In this document: positions 8,910 to 19,000 of the stretch, piece after piece | Layout: the number at the start of each line of letters is the position of its first letter | Numbering within the stretch: the stretch's first letter is position 1 | NCBI GenBank assembly: GCA_030605665.1 | Contig: JAUWHW010000023.1 | Location: forward strand, 1-53,036 | Direction: 5' to 3' | Length of the DNA: 53,036 nt | Source: Dehalococcoidia bacterium | GTDB taxonomy: Bacteria; Chloroflexota; Dehalococcoidia; GIF9; AB-539-J10 | The notes under the pieces: generated by a model | Databases searched by the model: none | Told to the model about the DNA's origin: nothing | What the model saw: only the letters and a program-made list of their open reading frames with translations | Translations under genes and position numbers: made by a program

Positions 8910-10118
8910 TCACGAGACCTTAACACTCGCCTCTCCAGCTTTAAAAATGGCATATTTCGTCAAGGGAGGGGCAATGAGCTCGTTTATGATAGTTGAGGCT
9001 AACACCGCGTTTAACATCACTGCTCCAAAAGTAGGAAATTCGAGAGCTGCTAGAAGAACTAGACCAATAGTAACTCCTGCTTTTGGCAATAAGGCAAAAC
9101 CTAGATATTTTTTCACCACGTCTGACGCATGAGAAATCTTGGCACCTGCTCTTGTTCCCACGTATTTACCTGAGCATCTAGTTAGAACGATTAATAGCGC
9201 CAATATACCTGCGACTTTCAGTACGCTCAAATCAAAATACAATCCTGCCAATACAAAAAACATGGCATAAAGCACTTCCTCGATTTCTTCCACCACAAGA
9301 AACATTTCCTTTCTTTTTACTTTATTTACCATAATAAAGCCAACAACCATGTTAGCCAAAATTGATGAAATGCCCAGGTAACTGGTAACCCCAGCACATA
9401 GCATTATCATTCCAAAAACCACCACTAGTAGCAATTCGCGAGGTTTCGCAAGCCTGCTGATATACATTAAGGCGAAGGCAAAAATAATGCCGAGTGCTAC
9501 AGATTCGACTATATGTAAAAAGGGAACGCCCAGCATTTGATAAAAAGAAATATTACTGGCACCGCTGACTAGGGGCTGACATATGCCCAAAGCGATAGCA
9601 AAGGCTATAACTGCGATTGCGTCATCAAGCGCAACCACCGCCAATAAGGTTGTAGTCAAAGGGCCTTTTGCCTTGTATTCACTGATTATCGCCATTGTTG
9701 CCGCTGGAGCGGTAGCGCATGATATTGCACCTATGATAAAAGCCAGGGGAAAATACCACTGCCAAAAAGTTTGGTTCGGAATGATTAAATGACCTAAGAG
9801 AGCTAAAACCAAGGTGACCAAAAACCACGCGCCTAAACTTTGAAAAAGTGTTATCCAGGTGATACTTTCCGTCAACTTTCGTAAATTTTCCCAGTGAAGA
9901 CTGCCACCAATTAAATATGCAATAATCCCCAGAGCGATGTTGGTGACCATGCCCAGGTTTTCTACAGCTTCTTTTGGTATTATGTTTAGAAGGGAAGGAC
10001 TTAATAGAATACCAATAATGATATAGCCGGTAATCCTGGGGAATTTGAGTCTTCTAGCGGCTAACCCCCCAAAAAAACCAACAACTATTATTATGCCTAA
10101 TGCCAATATCAGGTTCAT
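8910..10118 (-). CDS. Cation/H+ antiporter, CPA2 family
   Basis: About a dozen hydrophobic helices cover the 402-residue protein, and the Na_H_Exchanger fold is indicated by FPRITGYIIIGILLSP near residue 25 and the ALDDAIAVIAFAIALG helix near residue 165, which carries the family's acidic DD pair. It probably exchanges Na+ or K+ for protons at the inner membrane. No TrkA-type cytoplasmic domain is attached. I start it at ATG 10118; a TTG at 10127 is open but its ribosome site is too close. A two-CBS protein is encoded just upstream on the same strand and may be a regulator. Confidence 0.88.
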   Translation of the reverse strand: MNLILALGIIIVVGFFGGLAARRLKFPRITGYIIIGILLSPSLLNIIPKEAVENLGMVTNIALGIIAYLIGGSLHWENLRKLTESITWITLFQSLGAWFLVTLVLALLGHLIIPNQTFWQWYFPLAFIIGAISCATAPAATMAIISEYKAKGPLTTTLLAVVALDDAIAVIAFAIALGICQPLVSGASNISFYQMLGVPFLHIVESVALGIIFAFALMYISRLAKPRELLLVVVFGMIMLCAGVTSYLGISSILANMVVGFIMVNKVKRKEMFLVVEEIEEVLYAMFFVLAGLYFDLSVLKVAGILALLIVLTRCSGKYVGTRAGAKISHASDVVKKYLGFALLPKAGVTIGLVLLAALEFPTFGAVMLNAVLASTIINELIAPPLTKYAIFKAGEASVKVS

Positions 10119-10189
10119 CTCTTTCAAGACCTTTTCTGTTATGTTGAGCTTGTGGAATTAAAGAAGTAAAAGGAACTTTTATCTAAATC

Positions 10190-10219
10190 TTCTCAAAAAT
10201 TGCGATGCCACTTTGAGAA
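10190..10219. repeat. Inverted repeat between CBS gene and antiporter
   Basis: TTCTCAAA (10190-10197) and TTTGAGAA (10212-10219) are a perfect 8-base pair of arms around a 14-base loop. It lies in the 144-base space upstream of the antiporter. No T-run follows on either strand, so it could be a regulatory site or RNA hairpin. Its role is unknown. Confidence 0.35.
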
Positions 10220-10262
10220 TGTGTTGCTTTATTGTTTAGCCAGAATCCTTTTATAGGCTATC

Positions 10263-10709
10263 TCATATAGAAAAGTAAGTATGTATCACGTTAGTTAGAG
10301 ACAGCTCCCCAATGATTTCATCATTTTCTGTTATTGCTAATCTCCTTACCCTATGGCTTGTCATAAGGTGAAGTGCTTCTTCCACTGTCACCTCAGGATG
10401 ACATTTTATTACAGGCTTAGCCATGACATCCTCCGCTTTCTCAAATTCGGCGTGACGCAAAGATTTGGGTCTTATCACACCAACTGTATAACCCTTCTTG
10501 GGTAGCGGGCTAATAATATCTAAAAGGTCTTTTTCGGTGATAACGCCAACAAGTTTCCTGCTATCTTTTTCCTCAACTACCCAAACATGCCGCCTTTTCA
10601 TACTTACTTTCTTCGCAACTGCATGTAAAGACGCATTCTTCTCAACCAACGGCGGATTGCAATTCATCATCTCTGCTACTGGAATATTATAAAAGTTTGT
10701 TTCGGACAT
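10263..10709 (-). CDS. Tandem CBS-domain protein
   Basis: The 148-residue protein consists of two CBS motifs and little else. The first spans about residues 10-68 (MNCNPPLVEKNASLHAVAKK to GVITEKDLLDII). The second spans about residues 88-146 (VMAKPVIKCHPEVTVEEALH to ELSLTNVIHTYF). Such modules bind adenosine nucleotides and gate partner proteins. Its position just before the antiporter gene on the same strand makes regulation of that transporter a reasonable inference. It starts 33 nt after the bifunctional nuclease gene. Confidence 0.88.
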   Translation of the reverse strand: MSETNFYNIPVAEMMNCNPPLVEKNASLHAVAKKVSMKRRHVWVVEEKDSRKLVGVITEKDLLDIISPLPKKGYTVGVIRPKSLRHAEFEKAEDVMAKPVIKCHPEVTVEEALHLMTSHRVRRLAITENDEIIGELSLTNVIHTYFSI

Positions 10710-10742
10710 TGTACCAAGACGAATCTGCTATTTCTTAACTTT

Positions 10743-11264
10743 TTAGGATTGGCGCTTCTTAAAATCCTCTAGATCCAGTGTGTTTATGAAATCTTTATAT
10801 GCCGACAAATCCTTTAACTCTTGCTCATCCACTTTGCCTTCAGAAACAGGCTTGCCTGTTTCCTCCTCAAGTGTAATTCCAGCCTTGTCCAACACTGATT
10901 CTTCAGCATATATGGGTGCCCCAGTTCTTACCGCCAGAGCTAAAGCATCGCTGGGCCGAGAATCAACCTCAACCTCTGTGCCGTCAACGCTAAGAGAAAG
11001 TTTAGCATAAAAGGTATCATTTTGAAGTTCATTAACCACGACAAAGTTAAGCGAAGCTCCTAAAGCATCAATCACAGATTGTAATAAATCATGTGTCAGG
11101 GGGCGGGATAGCTCCACATTTTGCAGTTTTACTGCAATGGCATCTGCTTCAGCAGGACCAATCCAGATAGGCAAATACCGGTTAACGGTTTTTTCTTTCA
11201 AAATTACTACACGTTGGTAATTCATTAAACTTACTCTGATGCTGTCAATTGCCATCTCTAGCAT
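10743..11264 (-). CDS. Bifunctional nuclease family protein (DUF151)
   Basis: The first 135 residues match the BFN/DUF151 domain: RVVILKEKTVNRYLPIWIGP, LQNVELSRPLTHDLL and DSRPSDALALAVRTGAPI are its signature stretches. The last 40 residues are acidic and charged (KVDEQELKDLSAYKDFI), as in many bacterial members. Family members have reported RNase/DNase activity; the cellular role is unclear. GGGGGTGG lies just before the start. It is the first gene of a minus-strand run with the CBS protein. Confidence 0.9.
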   Translation of the reverse strand: MLEMAIDSIRVSLMNYQRVVILKEKTVNRYLPIWIGPAEADAIAVKLQNVELSRPLTHDLLQSVIDALGASLNFVVVNELQNDTFYAKLSLSVDGTEVEVDSRPSDALALAVRTGAPIYAEESVLDKAGITLEEETGKPVSEGKVDEQELKDLSAYKDFINTLDLEDFKKRQS

Positions 11265-11410
11265 AATACCACCCCCTTATAAGCCAAAGTTTTTTACTCT
11301 TCTAATCCTAGCTAATCAATAAACTTAAGTCAACTATTTTAGCCAAAAAATCAACCTCCTTAATCGCCGCTACCACCCACCTCGAGTATTTGTTTAACCT
11401 TCGCTCCTCA

Positions 11411-11419
11411 TGGTATAAT
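11411..11419 (+). promoter_or_regulatory. Extended -10 promoter for PEP synthase
   Basis: TGGTATAAT (11411-11419) is an extended -10 with a perfect hexamer. A -35 is poor (TTTAAC, 11393-11398). The RNA should start near 11426, leaving a 27-nt leader with AGGGAGGT 10 nt before the ATG. Confidence 0.65.
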
Positions 11420-11452
11420 TTACCAATTACATATAGGGAGGTATGGTAAATC

Positions 11453-13867
11453 ATGAGATTCGTGAAGTGGTTTGAACAAGTTGGGGCAGGAGATGTAGGT
11501 TTGGTTGGTGGTAAAAATGCGTCTCTTGGCGAGATGATAAGGAATTTAGGCAAAAAGGGAGTAAACGTTCCCTCTGGATTTGCTATTACTGCCGAAGCAT
11601 ATAAGCATGTGCTAGAGAAAGCAGGCATAAGCCCAAAAATCAGAGATACTTTGACAGGTTTGGATACACATGATATGGAGAATTTGTTTAAGCGGGGCGA
11701 AAAGATAAGGGACCTGATAAGAAACGCTCCTTGCCCTAGAGAATTGGAACAGGAAATAAAAATTGCCTATCGGGAGATGGAAAAGAGTTACGGGAAGGAT
11801 GTCGATGTTGCGGTGAGAAGCAGCGCCACGGCAGAGGATTTACCCACAGCTTCATTTGCTGGACAGCAGGAGACTTATTTGAATGTACGAGGGGAAGAGG
11901 AGTTGGTAGGGAGAGTCATGGAATGCTTTGCCTCTTTGTTCACAAACAGGGCAATATCCTACCGAGTAGATAAAGGGTTTGACCATCTCAGCGTTTATCT
12001 CTCTGTGGGAGTGCAAAAGATGGTTCGCTCTGATTTAGCCTGTTCAGGTGTTATCTTTTCCATAGATACAGAATCTGGCTTCGAAGATGTGGTCTACATA
12101 ACTGGTGCATACGGTTTAGGAGAGAGTGTGGTGCAAGGAGTTGTAAATCCTGACCAGTTTTATGTCTTTAAGCCAACTTTAAAAAAGGGGTTCAGACCTA
12201 TTGTGGAAAAGAAAATAGGGACGAAAGAAAAGAAACTGGTTTACAAGGAAAATGAGGCAGGAACAGAGCAAGAAGAGGTCAAAATAGAGGAGCGAAGAAA
12301 GTTTGTGTTGAGTGATGATGAAGTACTTACACTTGCAAGATGGACTTGTATTATAGAAGAACATTATGGAACACCTATAGATATTGAATGGGCAAAGGAT
12401 GGAATAAGCAATGAACTTTTCATAGTTCAAGCCAGGCCGGAGACAGTGCATTCGCAAAAAAGCTCAGCTTTGCTCAAGACTTATGTACTCGAAGAGGAGG
12501 GGGAATTGTTGCTCAAAGGGGAAGCAGTGGGCACAAAAATAGGGCAAGGTGAAGTAAGCCTAATAGAAGACCCTAGGGAAATCTACAAATTCAAGCCGGG
12601 TCAAGTTTTAGTTACTGATATGACAAACCCCGACTGGGAACCCATAATGAAAGTTGCTGGTGCAATAGTTACGAACAAAGGTGGGAGGACATGCCACGCA
12701 GCTATAGTTAGTCGTGAGCTTGGAGTACCTTGTGTAATTGGCTCCGGTATGGCAACAACCGTGCTAAAAGATGCAAGAGAAGTTACAGTAGACTGTTCGC
12801 AAGGCGAAGGTAGAATATATAGAGGAAAACTAAAATACCACGTGGAAGAGGTAGAGTTGAGTAAACTCCCAAAACCACGCACCAAGATAATGATGAATCT
12901 TGGAATTCCAGATGGTGCGTTTATACAAGGTCAAATCCCCAATGATGGTGTGGGTTTAGCCAGGGAGGAGTTCATTATCAATTCTTATATCGGCATACAT
13001 CCAATGGCGCTGATAGAATACGATAAGTTAAAGAAGGCAGCTGGTAATGACAAGAGGATAGCAAAAGTAATTAAAGATATAGATGAAAGAGGCGGATCGA
13101 ATAAGGATAAAACGCAGTTTTTCATTGACAGCTTAGCAATGGGGATAGCGAAAATAGCAGCAGGGTTTTATCCTAACGATGTTATTGTTCGTTTTTCTGA
13201 CTTCAAGACGAATGAGTATGCCAATTTAATTGGAGGGTACCTTTACGAACCAAAGGAGAACAATCCGATGCTGGGTTGGAGAGGAGCCTCCCGTTATTAT
13301 GATGAGAAGTTCAAGGCTGCCTTTGGCTTAGAGTGTAAAGCGATAAGCAAAGTAAGAGATGAGATGGGCCTGGCTAATGTCAAGGTGATGGTTCCCTTTT
13401 GCAGGACGCCGGAAGAGGGTAGAAAGGTAATTAAAGCGATGGCAGAGTTTGGTTTAAGGCAAGGGAACAATGGATTGGAGGTATATGTGATGTGTGAGAT
13501 ACCATCAAATGTGATTTTGGCAGAGGAATTTGCTGATGTATTCGATGGATTCAGCATAGGATCGAACGATCTAACGCAATTAGCTCTCGGTATGGATAGG
13601 GATTCTGCCTTCATTTCTCATATAGCTGACGAAAGAAGCGAAGCAGTGAAAAGACTTGTCGAACACGCCATAAAAGCTGCGCATGCTCATAAGCCAAGGA
13701 GGAAGATAGGGATATGTGGTCAAGCACCAAGCGATTTCCCCAAATTTGCAGAGTTTCTGGTTGAATGTGGTATAGATTCGATGTCTTTGAACCCGGATGT
13801 GGTACTGTCAACTAGGCTAAATATAGCAAGGGTAGAAGAGAGAATAAAAATTGGAAAGCAGAAGTGA
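11453..13867 (+). CDS. ppsA: Phosphoenolpyruvate synthase
   Basis: This enzyme makes phosphoenolpyruvate from pyruvate, ATP and water (pyruvate, water dikinase), feeding gluconeogenesis. The nucleotide-binding domain begins GAGDVGLVGGKNASLGEM. The swivelling domain carries GGRTCHAAIVSRE with the phosphorylated histidine at residue 415, preceded by DMTNPDWEPIM. The C-terminal barrel ends SLNPDVVLSTRLNIARVEE. The length of 804 residues is normal. Codons are richer in AGA and AGG than in neighbouring genes. It could be confused with PPDK, but its length and TNPDWEP motif favour PEP synthase. Confidence 0.93.
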   Translation: MRFVKWFEQVGAGDVGLVGGKNASLGEMIRNLGKKGVNVPSGFAITAEAYKHVLEKAGISPKIRDTLTGLDTHDMENLFKRGEKIRDLIRNAPCPRELEQEIKIAYREMEKSYGKDVDVAVRSSATAEDLPTASFAGQQETYLNVRGEEELVGRVMECFASLFTNRAISYRVDKGFDHLSVYLSVGVQKMVRSDLACSGVIFSIDTESGFEDVVYITGAYGLGESVVQGVVNPDQFYVFKPTLKKGFRPIVEKKIGTKEKKLVYKENEAGTEQEEVKIEERRKFVLSDDEVLTLARWTCIIEEHYGTPIDIEWAKDGISNELFIVQARPETVHSQKSSALLKTYVLEEEGELLLKGEAVGTKIGQGEVSLIEDPREIYKFKPGQVLVTDMTNPDWEPIMKVAGAIVTNKGGRTCHAAIVSRELGVPCVIGSGMATTVLKDAREVTVDCSQGEGRIYRGKLKYHVEEVELSKLPKPRTKIMMNLGIPDGAFIQGQIPNDGVGLAREEFIINSYIGIHPMALIEYDKLKKAAGNDKRIAKVIKDIDERGGSNKDKTQFFIDSLAMGIAKIAAGFYPNDVIVRFSDFKTNEYANLIGGYLYEPKENNPMLGWRGASRYYDEKFKAAFGLECKAISKVRDEMGLANVKVMVPFCRTPEEGRKVIKAMAEFGLRQGNNGLEVYVMCEIPSNVILAEEFADVFDGFSIGSNDLTQLALGMDRDSAFISHIADERSEAVKRLVEHAIKAAHAHKPRRKIGICGQAPSDFPKFAEFLVECGIDSMSLNPDVVLSTRLNIARVEERIKIGKQK

Positions 13868-13892
13868 CATATACCAAGGTAGAAGATTTGAT

Positions 13893-13997
13893 ATGACTAA
13901 AGGGTGGTCGGGAATTACATCATCTTTACGTAGTCCAGATATGATAGATAAAACCAAAAAGGTGATTGCCGCTGTAGAAGCAAAGTTAAAACTTTGA
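13893..13997 (+). CDS. Possible 34-residue peptide coupled to dgt
   Basis: A short open frame begins MTKGWSGITSSLRSPDMI and ends IAAVEAKLKL. Its TGA overlaps the ATG of dgt in the form TGATG, an arrangement typical of translational coupling, and it has an AGGTAGAAG upstream. I do not recognise the peptide. It may be a genuine leader peptide, a relic, or chance. The space between ppsA and dgt (130 bases) holds nothing else. Confidence 0.35.
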   Translation: MTKGWSGITSSLRSPDMIDKTKKVIAAVEAKLKL

Positions 13998-15034
13998 TGA
14001 CTCATGAACTTGGTATACGTCAGCAAACGGAGAAACGAGAGGAAAGCCTCTCCCCTTACGCAGCTAAGAGTAAATTTAGCCGCGGCAGGTTAAGATGGGA
14101 GGAGCCATGCCCTATAAGAACTTGCTTCCAGCGTGATCGCGACCGTATTGTCCATTGCAAAGCTTTCCGCCGATTGAAGCATAAGACTCAAGTCTTTATT
14201 GCCCCTTTAGGTGACCACTATGTGACCAGGCTTACTCATACTTTAGAGGTGTCACAGATTGCCAGAACTATATCGCGAGCTTTGAACCTTAACGAAGATT
14301 TGACTGAAGCCATTGCCTTAGGACATGACTTGGGACATACTCCCTTTGGTCATATAGGTGAAGAAGTTCTAAATGAACTTTACCCCGGTGGCTTCATGCA
14401 TAATGAGCAAAGCTTACGAGTGGTCAACTTATTGGAGAGGGACGGACAGGGGCTTAACCTTACTTGGGAAGTGCGAGATGGCATCCTTAAGCACTCCAAG
14501 GGGCAAGTGGACATTTTAGGAGAGGGGTGGGCAGATGTCAGTACTCTGGAAGGTCAGGTATGCAAAATAGCAGATGTCATTGCTTACATCAATCACGATA
14601 TTGGTGATGCTATAAGGTCTGGTATTATCACCGAGAGTGATTTGCCTGAGCCGGCAATAATGGTTTTAGGTCGTACACATTCACAGCGAATTAATACTCT
14701 GGTTTGCGATGTTGTGAGTTGCTCCTGGTCAGTTAGTGGACACAGCAACTTGGCAAAACCAACTATTGCCATGAGCCCAGAGAGCATTAAGGCAGCCAAC
14801 AACCTTCGCCAGTTTCTATTTGACAAGGTGTATAATCCTAGCTTAGCCATCAAAGATGCAGAAAGGGCTAGAGAAACAATACATCTTTTATACTCTTATT
14901 TCTTAAAACACGAAGATGAACTACCGCGAGAATTTGCCTCTCTGTATGATGACGGGGAACGCAAGGCCGTTGATTACATTGCTGGAATGACTGACCAATA
15001 TGCACTACGCTTAGCTGAGAAAATATTTAAATGA
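13997..15034 (+). CDS. dgt: Deoxyguanosinetriphosphate triphosphohydrolase-like protein (HD domain)
   Basis: The protein is an HD-domain dNTPase that splits dNTPs to deoxynucleosides and triphosphate. RDRDRIVHCKAFRRLKHKTQ near residue 47, TRLTHTLEVSQIARTI (first metal His), and LGHDLGHTPFGH (the HD pair) are all present. Length is 345 residues. I start it at ATG 13997 rather than the TTG immediately before. The stop overlaps the dnaG start (ATGA). Coupling a dNTP-pool enzyme to primase and the main sigma factor is also known from other bacteria. Confidence 0.92.
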   Translation: MTHELGIRQQTEKREESLSPYAAKSKFSRGRLRWEEPCPIRTCFQRDRDRIVHCKAFRRLKHKTQVFIAPLGDHYVTRLTHTLEVSQIARTISRALNLNEDLTEAIALGHDLGHTPFGHIGEEVLNELYPGGFMHNEQSLRVVNLLERDGQGLNLTWEVRDGILKHSKGQVDILGEGWADVSTLEGQVCKIADVIAYINHDIGDAIRSGIITESDLPEPAIMVLGRTHSQRINTLVCDVVSCSWSVSGHSNLAKPTIAMSPESIKAANNLRQFLFDKVYNPSLAIKDAERARETIHLLYSYFLKHEDELPREFASLYDDGERKAVDYIAGMTDQYALRLAEKIFK

Positions 15035-16845
15035 GCATCGTCAGCGAAGTAAAACAGAGAACAGATATTGTAGAAATTATCTCTGACTATGTTCCTTTAC
15101 AAAAAGCAGGGCGTAGTTTCAAGGCTTTATGCCCATTTCACAGTGAGAAACACCCCTCCTTTTTTGTCTTTCCCGAACAACAGACTTGGCATTGTTTTGG
15201 CGCTTGTGGCACTGGCGGCGACATCTTTTCCTTCATCATGAAAAAGGAGGGAGTCGACTTTGGCCAAGCTCTCCGCCTCTTAGCTCCAAGAGCAGGTGTA
15301 ACTTTAAGCTCACCTGAGGTGTCAAGCGGTGCTGAGGATAAAAAGAAGGAAAGATTATTCCAAATTAATGAGGCGGCAGCTGAATACTTCCACTATTTGC
15401 TCCTAAGTACCAAGGCTGGCGAAGCAGCCAGAAATTATCTCAACAAGAGAAAGATTGCTTCTGAAACTATTAGGATGTTCCGACTGGGCTTTAGCCCCCA
15501 TAGTTGGGATGCCCTTAAGAAATTCTTAATGAGTAAGGAATATGAGGAGCAGGAGCTAATTGAAGCTGGCCTGATAATAGAGAAGGAGGCAGGGAATAGT
15601 TACGATTGGTTTCGTAACCGCTTGACGTTTCCCATATGTGATGTGCAAAGTCGGGTTATTGGTTTTGGAGCTAGAACCTTAGACGAATCCTTGCCTAAAT
15701 ATATTAATTCACCCCAAACACCAATTTTTGACAAGAGTAGTAGCCTTTATGGGATTGACAAGGCTAAAAACGCCATTAAACAAAAAAATCTAATAATAAT
15801 CGTGGAAGGCTATATGGATGTTCTCACAGCCCATCAACATGGATGGCAAAATGTAGTTGCCTCAATGGGAACCTCCGTAACTGAAAGGCAAGTAGCCATT
15901 GCTAAGAAGCTGACCAAAAACATAGCTTTGGCTCTTGATGCGGATGCTGCCGGGGAGGAAGCTACCTTGCGAAGCGCGGGTGCATTAGCTCATTCTGATA
16001 CTGAAGCAAAGGCCATCCTCTTACCTTCAGGCAAAGATCCAGATGAAGTAATAAGCCAAGATGTTACCCTGTGGCAAAACCTAGTGGAACAAGCTACACC
16101 TATCCTAGATTTTGCATTTCACAGCGTAGTAAACAAAGTTGATACCAATAAAGCCAAAGACAAATCATTGGCTGTGCAAAAACTCTTACCTGCAATTTAT
16201 GAAGTGAAGGATTCTATGCAACAATCCCATTGGGTGCGAAAATTGGCACATGCACTGAATATCGATGAGTCTGATATAAGAGCCAATTTGAAAAAAATGG
16301 AGTCCCATCAAAAAACAGCCAATTTGAGGAAATTGGAATCTGCTCAAAAACAAAAATTTACTGAGGAAGAGCAATCCCGCTTAGCTCGCCAAATTCTTTC
16401 CAACCCTATTGAGGAATATTGTTTAGCCCTGCTACTCCAATATCCAGAACTTCGCCAGGTAGCTCAAGAGTTGTCAGCAAAGCATTTCGAAAGTACAGAG
16501 AACTGTGAGATTTTCACCAAGTGGCAATGCTCCCAAAACATTTCCGAGCTTAGAGGGAAACTTGACGCTAATCTATTAGAACATTTAAACTACTTAATGA
16601 GTAAGCCAATCTTAGATAAAAATGGTAGAGAGCAGTATGCCCTGAACGATTGCATCCTTAGTCTGCAAGAGCGGTTGTCAAAGAGGTTAGAGGCTGGGAG
16701 AGAACTAATACTCAATTTTACCAGAGAGAAAGAAGGTGTGAATGCCGAACTAGTTAAACTGGATGAACAAGGAATAGAATCCAGTGAACAACTCAAGGAG
16801 GTTTTCATTAAACGAGGGAAACTAGCAAGAAAAGAGGTTAGATGA
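15031..16845 (+). CDS. dnaG: DNA primase
   Basis: DnaG makes RNA primers for replication. The N-terminal zinc ribbon is visible as [13 protein letters not shown] followed by [12 protein letters not shown] (CHC2 type, residues 36-64). The RNA polymerase domain has [16 protein letters not shown], and the Toprim fold has [10 protein letters not shown] near residue 252 and [12 protein letters not shown] near residue 302. A C-terminal helicase-binding region follows. It is 604 residues long and overlaps both dgt and rpoD by four bases. Confidence 0.95.
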   Translation: MSIVSEVKQRTDIVEIISDYVPLQKAGRSFKALCPFHSEKHPSFFVFPEQQTWHCFGACGTGGDIFSFIMKKEGVDFGQALRLLAPRAGVTLSSPEVSSGAEDKKKERLFQINEAAAEYFHYLLLSTKAGEAARNYLNKRKIASETIRMFRLGFSPHSWDALKKFLMSKEYEEQELIEAGLIIEKEAGNSYDWFRNRLTFPICDVQSRVIGFGARTLDESLPKYINSPQTPIFDKSSSLYGIDKAKNAIKQKNLIIIVEGYMDVLTAHQHGWQNVVASMGTSVTERQVAIAKKLTKNIALALDADAAGEEATLRSAGALAHSDTEAKAILLPSGKDPDEVISQDVTLWQNLVEQATPILDFAFHSVVNKVDTNKAKDKSLAVQKLLPAIYEVKDSMQQSHWVRKLAHALNIDESDIRANLKKMESHQKTANLRKLESAQKQKFTEEEQSRLARQILSNPIEEYCLALLLQYPELRQVAQELSAKHFESTENCEIFTKWQCSQNISELRGKLDANLLEHLNYLMSKPILDKNGREQYALNDCILSLQERLSKRLEAGRELILNFTREKEGVNAELVKLDEQGIESSEQLKEVFIKRGKLARKEVR

Positions 16846-18302
16846 CAGATTTAATTGAAAGCAGAACACTTAACCTAAATGAGGGTGAGGAACCAACACT
16901 AAAGGAAACTCCTACCGACGAAGGGGAAGCCGAAGATAGTGGTGTTGCGGCTGACGAAGAAACAACGGAGGAAATAACCACCGAAGAAGCCAAACCGCAA
17001 GTAGCGCCGGAGGAATATGAAGTAACTGATGACTTGACTCGCATGTACCTTCATGAAATCGGTAGAGTGCTGCTTCTCAAAGCTGTTGAAGAGAGGGAAC
17101 TATCCAGCAAAATAGAGCAGGGAAGCCACTTAGAAAAAATTGAAGATGCCTACTTTAAGAAACATAAGAAATTTCCCTCAGCGGTTGATATGGCAGCCGC
17201 TCTAACCTCACGACTATTTAAAGCTTATCCTGTTGTCGAAGTTATCAAAGAGTACTTAGACATTAACCATTCCCGTAGTCTAGCAGAGACAATCACAGAT
17301 CCTAAATTTCATGCTGCTATCGATAACGAGATAAACCCAGCATTGATAACAGCTACTGCTCAAAGGATTGACAAGGAACCCGCCTCGTCAGAAAAAGCTC
17401 TTGTGGACCTTTCCCTAAGCAACCAGCTTCTGCCACCGCAATTGTTGACTCTTATTGGAGATAAAGCTTCATGGCAGGAAATAAGGGCTTTACTAGCTAG
17501 CAGCGAATTCCTCTCTCAGCTCCGTTCTTATAATAGTCAGTTTAAAGCTCACTTTGAAAAGGTGAGGGAGGAGGCAAAAAAGGCAAAAAAACATCTCACT
17601 GAGGCAAACTTGCGCCTGGTGGTTAGCATTGCCAAGAAATATATCGGACATGGTATGTCCCTCCTTGACCTTATCCAAGAGGGGAATATTGGCCTTATGC
17701 GGGCTGTAGATAAGTTCCAGCATAGAAAGGGTTACAAATTTAGTACCTACGCCACTTGGTGGATTAGGCAAGGCATTACCCGATCTATAGCTGATCAATC
17801 TCGCACCATCCGCATCCCAGTGCATATGGTGGAGACAATTAATAAGTTATTACGAACAACACGGCAATTGACTCAAGAACTCGGATATGAACCTAGTTAC
17901 GAACAAATTGGCAACCAACTAAATATGACTCCAGAGAAGGTAGAAGAAATTTTGGCTTTATTTCATCACCAGCCAATATCGCTAGAGACGCCCATTGGTG
18001 AAGAAGAAGACAGTCGCTTGGGTAACTTTGTCGAGGATCATGCCAGCCCAGCGCCAAGCGAAGTTGCCGCACAGCAGTTACTCAAAGAACAAATAGATAG
18101 GGTGCTTGATGAGCTTACTCCGCGAGAGAAAAGGGTGTTACAGCTTAGATTTGGTCTTAAAGATGGACGCACTCGAACCTTAGAAGAAGTAGGGCAAGAA
18201 TTCAATGTGACTCGAGAGAGGATCCGCCAAATCGAAGCGAAAGCTTTGCGCAAGCTACGCCACCCCAGCAAGAGTCGAAAGCTCAAAGATTACTTAGAGT
18301 AA
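16842..18302 (+). CDS. rpoD: RNA polymerase primary sigma factor
   Basis: This is the housekeeping sigma-70. An acidic N-terminus (residues 1-60, many E and D) precedes region 1.2 ([16 protein letters not shown]). Region 2 contains [36 protein letters not shown] and [16 protein letters not shown]. Region 4 ends in [20 protein letters not shown] followed by KALRKLRHP. Length is 486 residues. It overlaps dnaG by ATGA. The near-consensus TTGACA/TATAAT-like promoters in this window are what its regions 2.4 and 4.2 would recognise. Confidence 0.95.
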   Translation: MTDLIESRTLNLNEGEEPTLKETPTDEGEAEDSGVAADEETTEEITTEEAKPQVAPEEYEVTDDLTRMYLHEIGRVLLLKAVEERELSSKIEQGSHLEKIEDAYFKKHKKFPSAVDMAAALTSRLFKAYPVVEVIKEYLDINHSRSLAETITDPKFHAAIDNEINPALITATAQRIDKEPASSEKALVDLSLSNQLLPPQLLTLIGDKASWQEIRALLASSEFLSQLRSYNSQFKAHFEKVREEAKKAKKHLTEANLRLVVSIAKKYIGHGMSLLDLIQEGNIGLMRAVDKFQHRKGYKFSTYATWWIRQGITRSIADQSRTIRIPVHMVETINKLLRTTRQLTQELGYEPSYEQIGNQLNMTPEKVEEILALFHHQPISLETPIGEEEDSRLGNFVEDHASPAPSEVAAQQLLKEQIDRVLDELTPREKRVLQLRFGLKDGRTRTLEEVGQEFNVTRERIRQIEAKALRKLRHPSKSRKLKDYLE

Positions 18303-18523
18303 ACTGATTGGAAGGTATCTTAAGCCTACCTATCGTGTTCTGGGGCAAGTGGCCTCATCTTACTGACTTGGTTAACTCTTGTTCCTGATAAAATTGTTTA
18401 AGGAGATGATTAACGTCCCGAGGTCTAGGCCTGAAACTTAACAATTTCTTAAAACTAAGCAATTTACTTGACCAATATGCTATTGTAATTGACTCAGAGA
18501 CAGGATAATATCATGCTAAGTCA

Positions 18524-19000
18524 ATGGAACGGATTTGGGCACCATGGAGGATAGAATACATAGAGAGGGCAAAGGAAGGTGGTTGCATCCTTTGCCAAAA
18601 GCCTAGAGAAAATAACGATGAGGCAAATTTTATCCTCTACCGTGGCCAAAACAATTTCATAATTTTGAATGCCTTCCCATATAATCCTGGGCACTTAATG
18701 GTAGCCCCTTATCGACATATAGCAAATCTCCAAGATTTAACAGATAACGAAATAAAAGAGCACCTCGACGTTGTTAAAAGAGCCGTGAAACTTTTAACGG
18801 AAGTGTTGAAACCTGTAGGTTTCAACATTGGCTTAAACATAGGTAAAGTTGCCGGAGCTGGAATAGAATACCACCTTCATACTCATATTGTGCCTCGATG
18901 GCAAGGTGATGTTAATTTTATGCCTGTACTGTCTGATACCAGGGTTATATCGGAAGCCCTGGCTGCCACATACAAAAAGCTAAAAATAAGGCTAATCTAG
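18524..19000 (+). CDS. HIT family protein (Ap4A phosphorylase-like)
   Basis: The histidine triad reads HLHTHIVPRW near residue 118, with an N-terminal ERIWAPWRIEYI and a CxxC pair (CILCQK) typical of HIT proteins related to Ap4A phosphorylase and FHIT. The likely activity is hydrolysis or phosphorolysis of dinucleoside polyphosphates. Length is 158 residues. The 221 bases between rpoD and this gene contain no convincing gene; a short stretch there (AAGGAGATGATTAAC at 18401-18415) looks like a lost start. It ends immediately against the convergent pheA stop. Confidence 0.88.
   Translation: MERIWAPWRIEYIERAKEGGCILCQKPRENNDEANFILYRGQNNFIILNAFPYNPGHLMVAPYRHIANLQDLTDNEIKEHLDVVKRAVKLLTEVLKPVGFNIGLNIGKVAGAGIEYHLHTHIVPRWQGDVNFMPVLSDTRVISEALAATYKKLKIRLI

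Noticed and set aside
12179..12885. Open frames antisense to PEP synthase
   Set aside because: They mirror the conserved PEP synthase frame, so no separate genes are supported.
18303..18523. Short frame MINVPRSRPET after AAGGAGATG
   Set aside because: It is only 11 codons and not recognisable; treated as non-coding.
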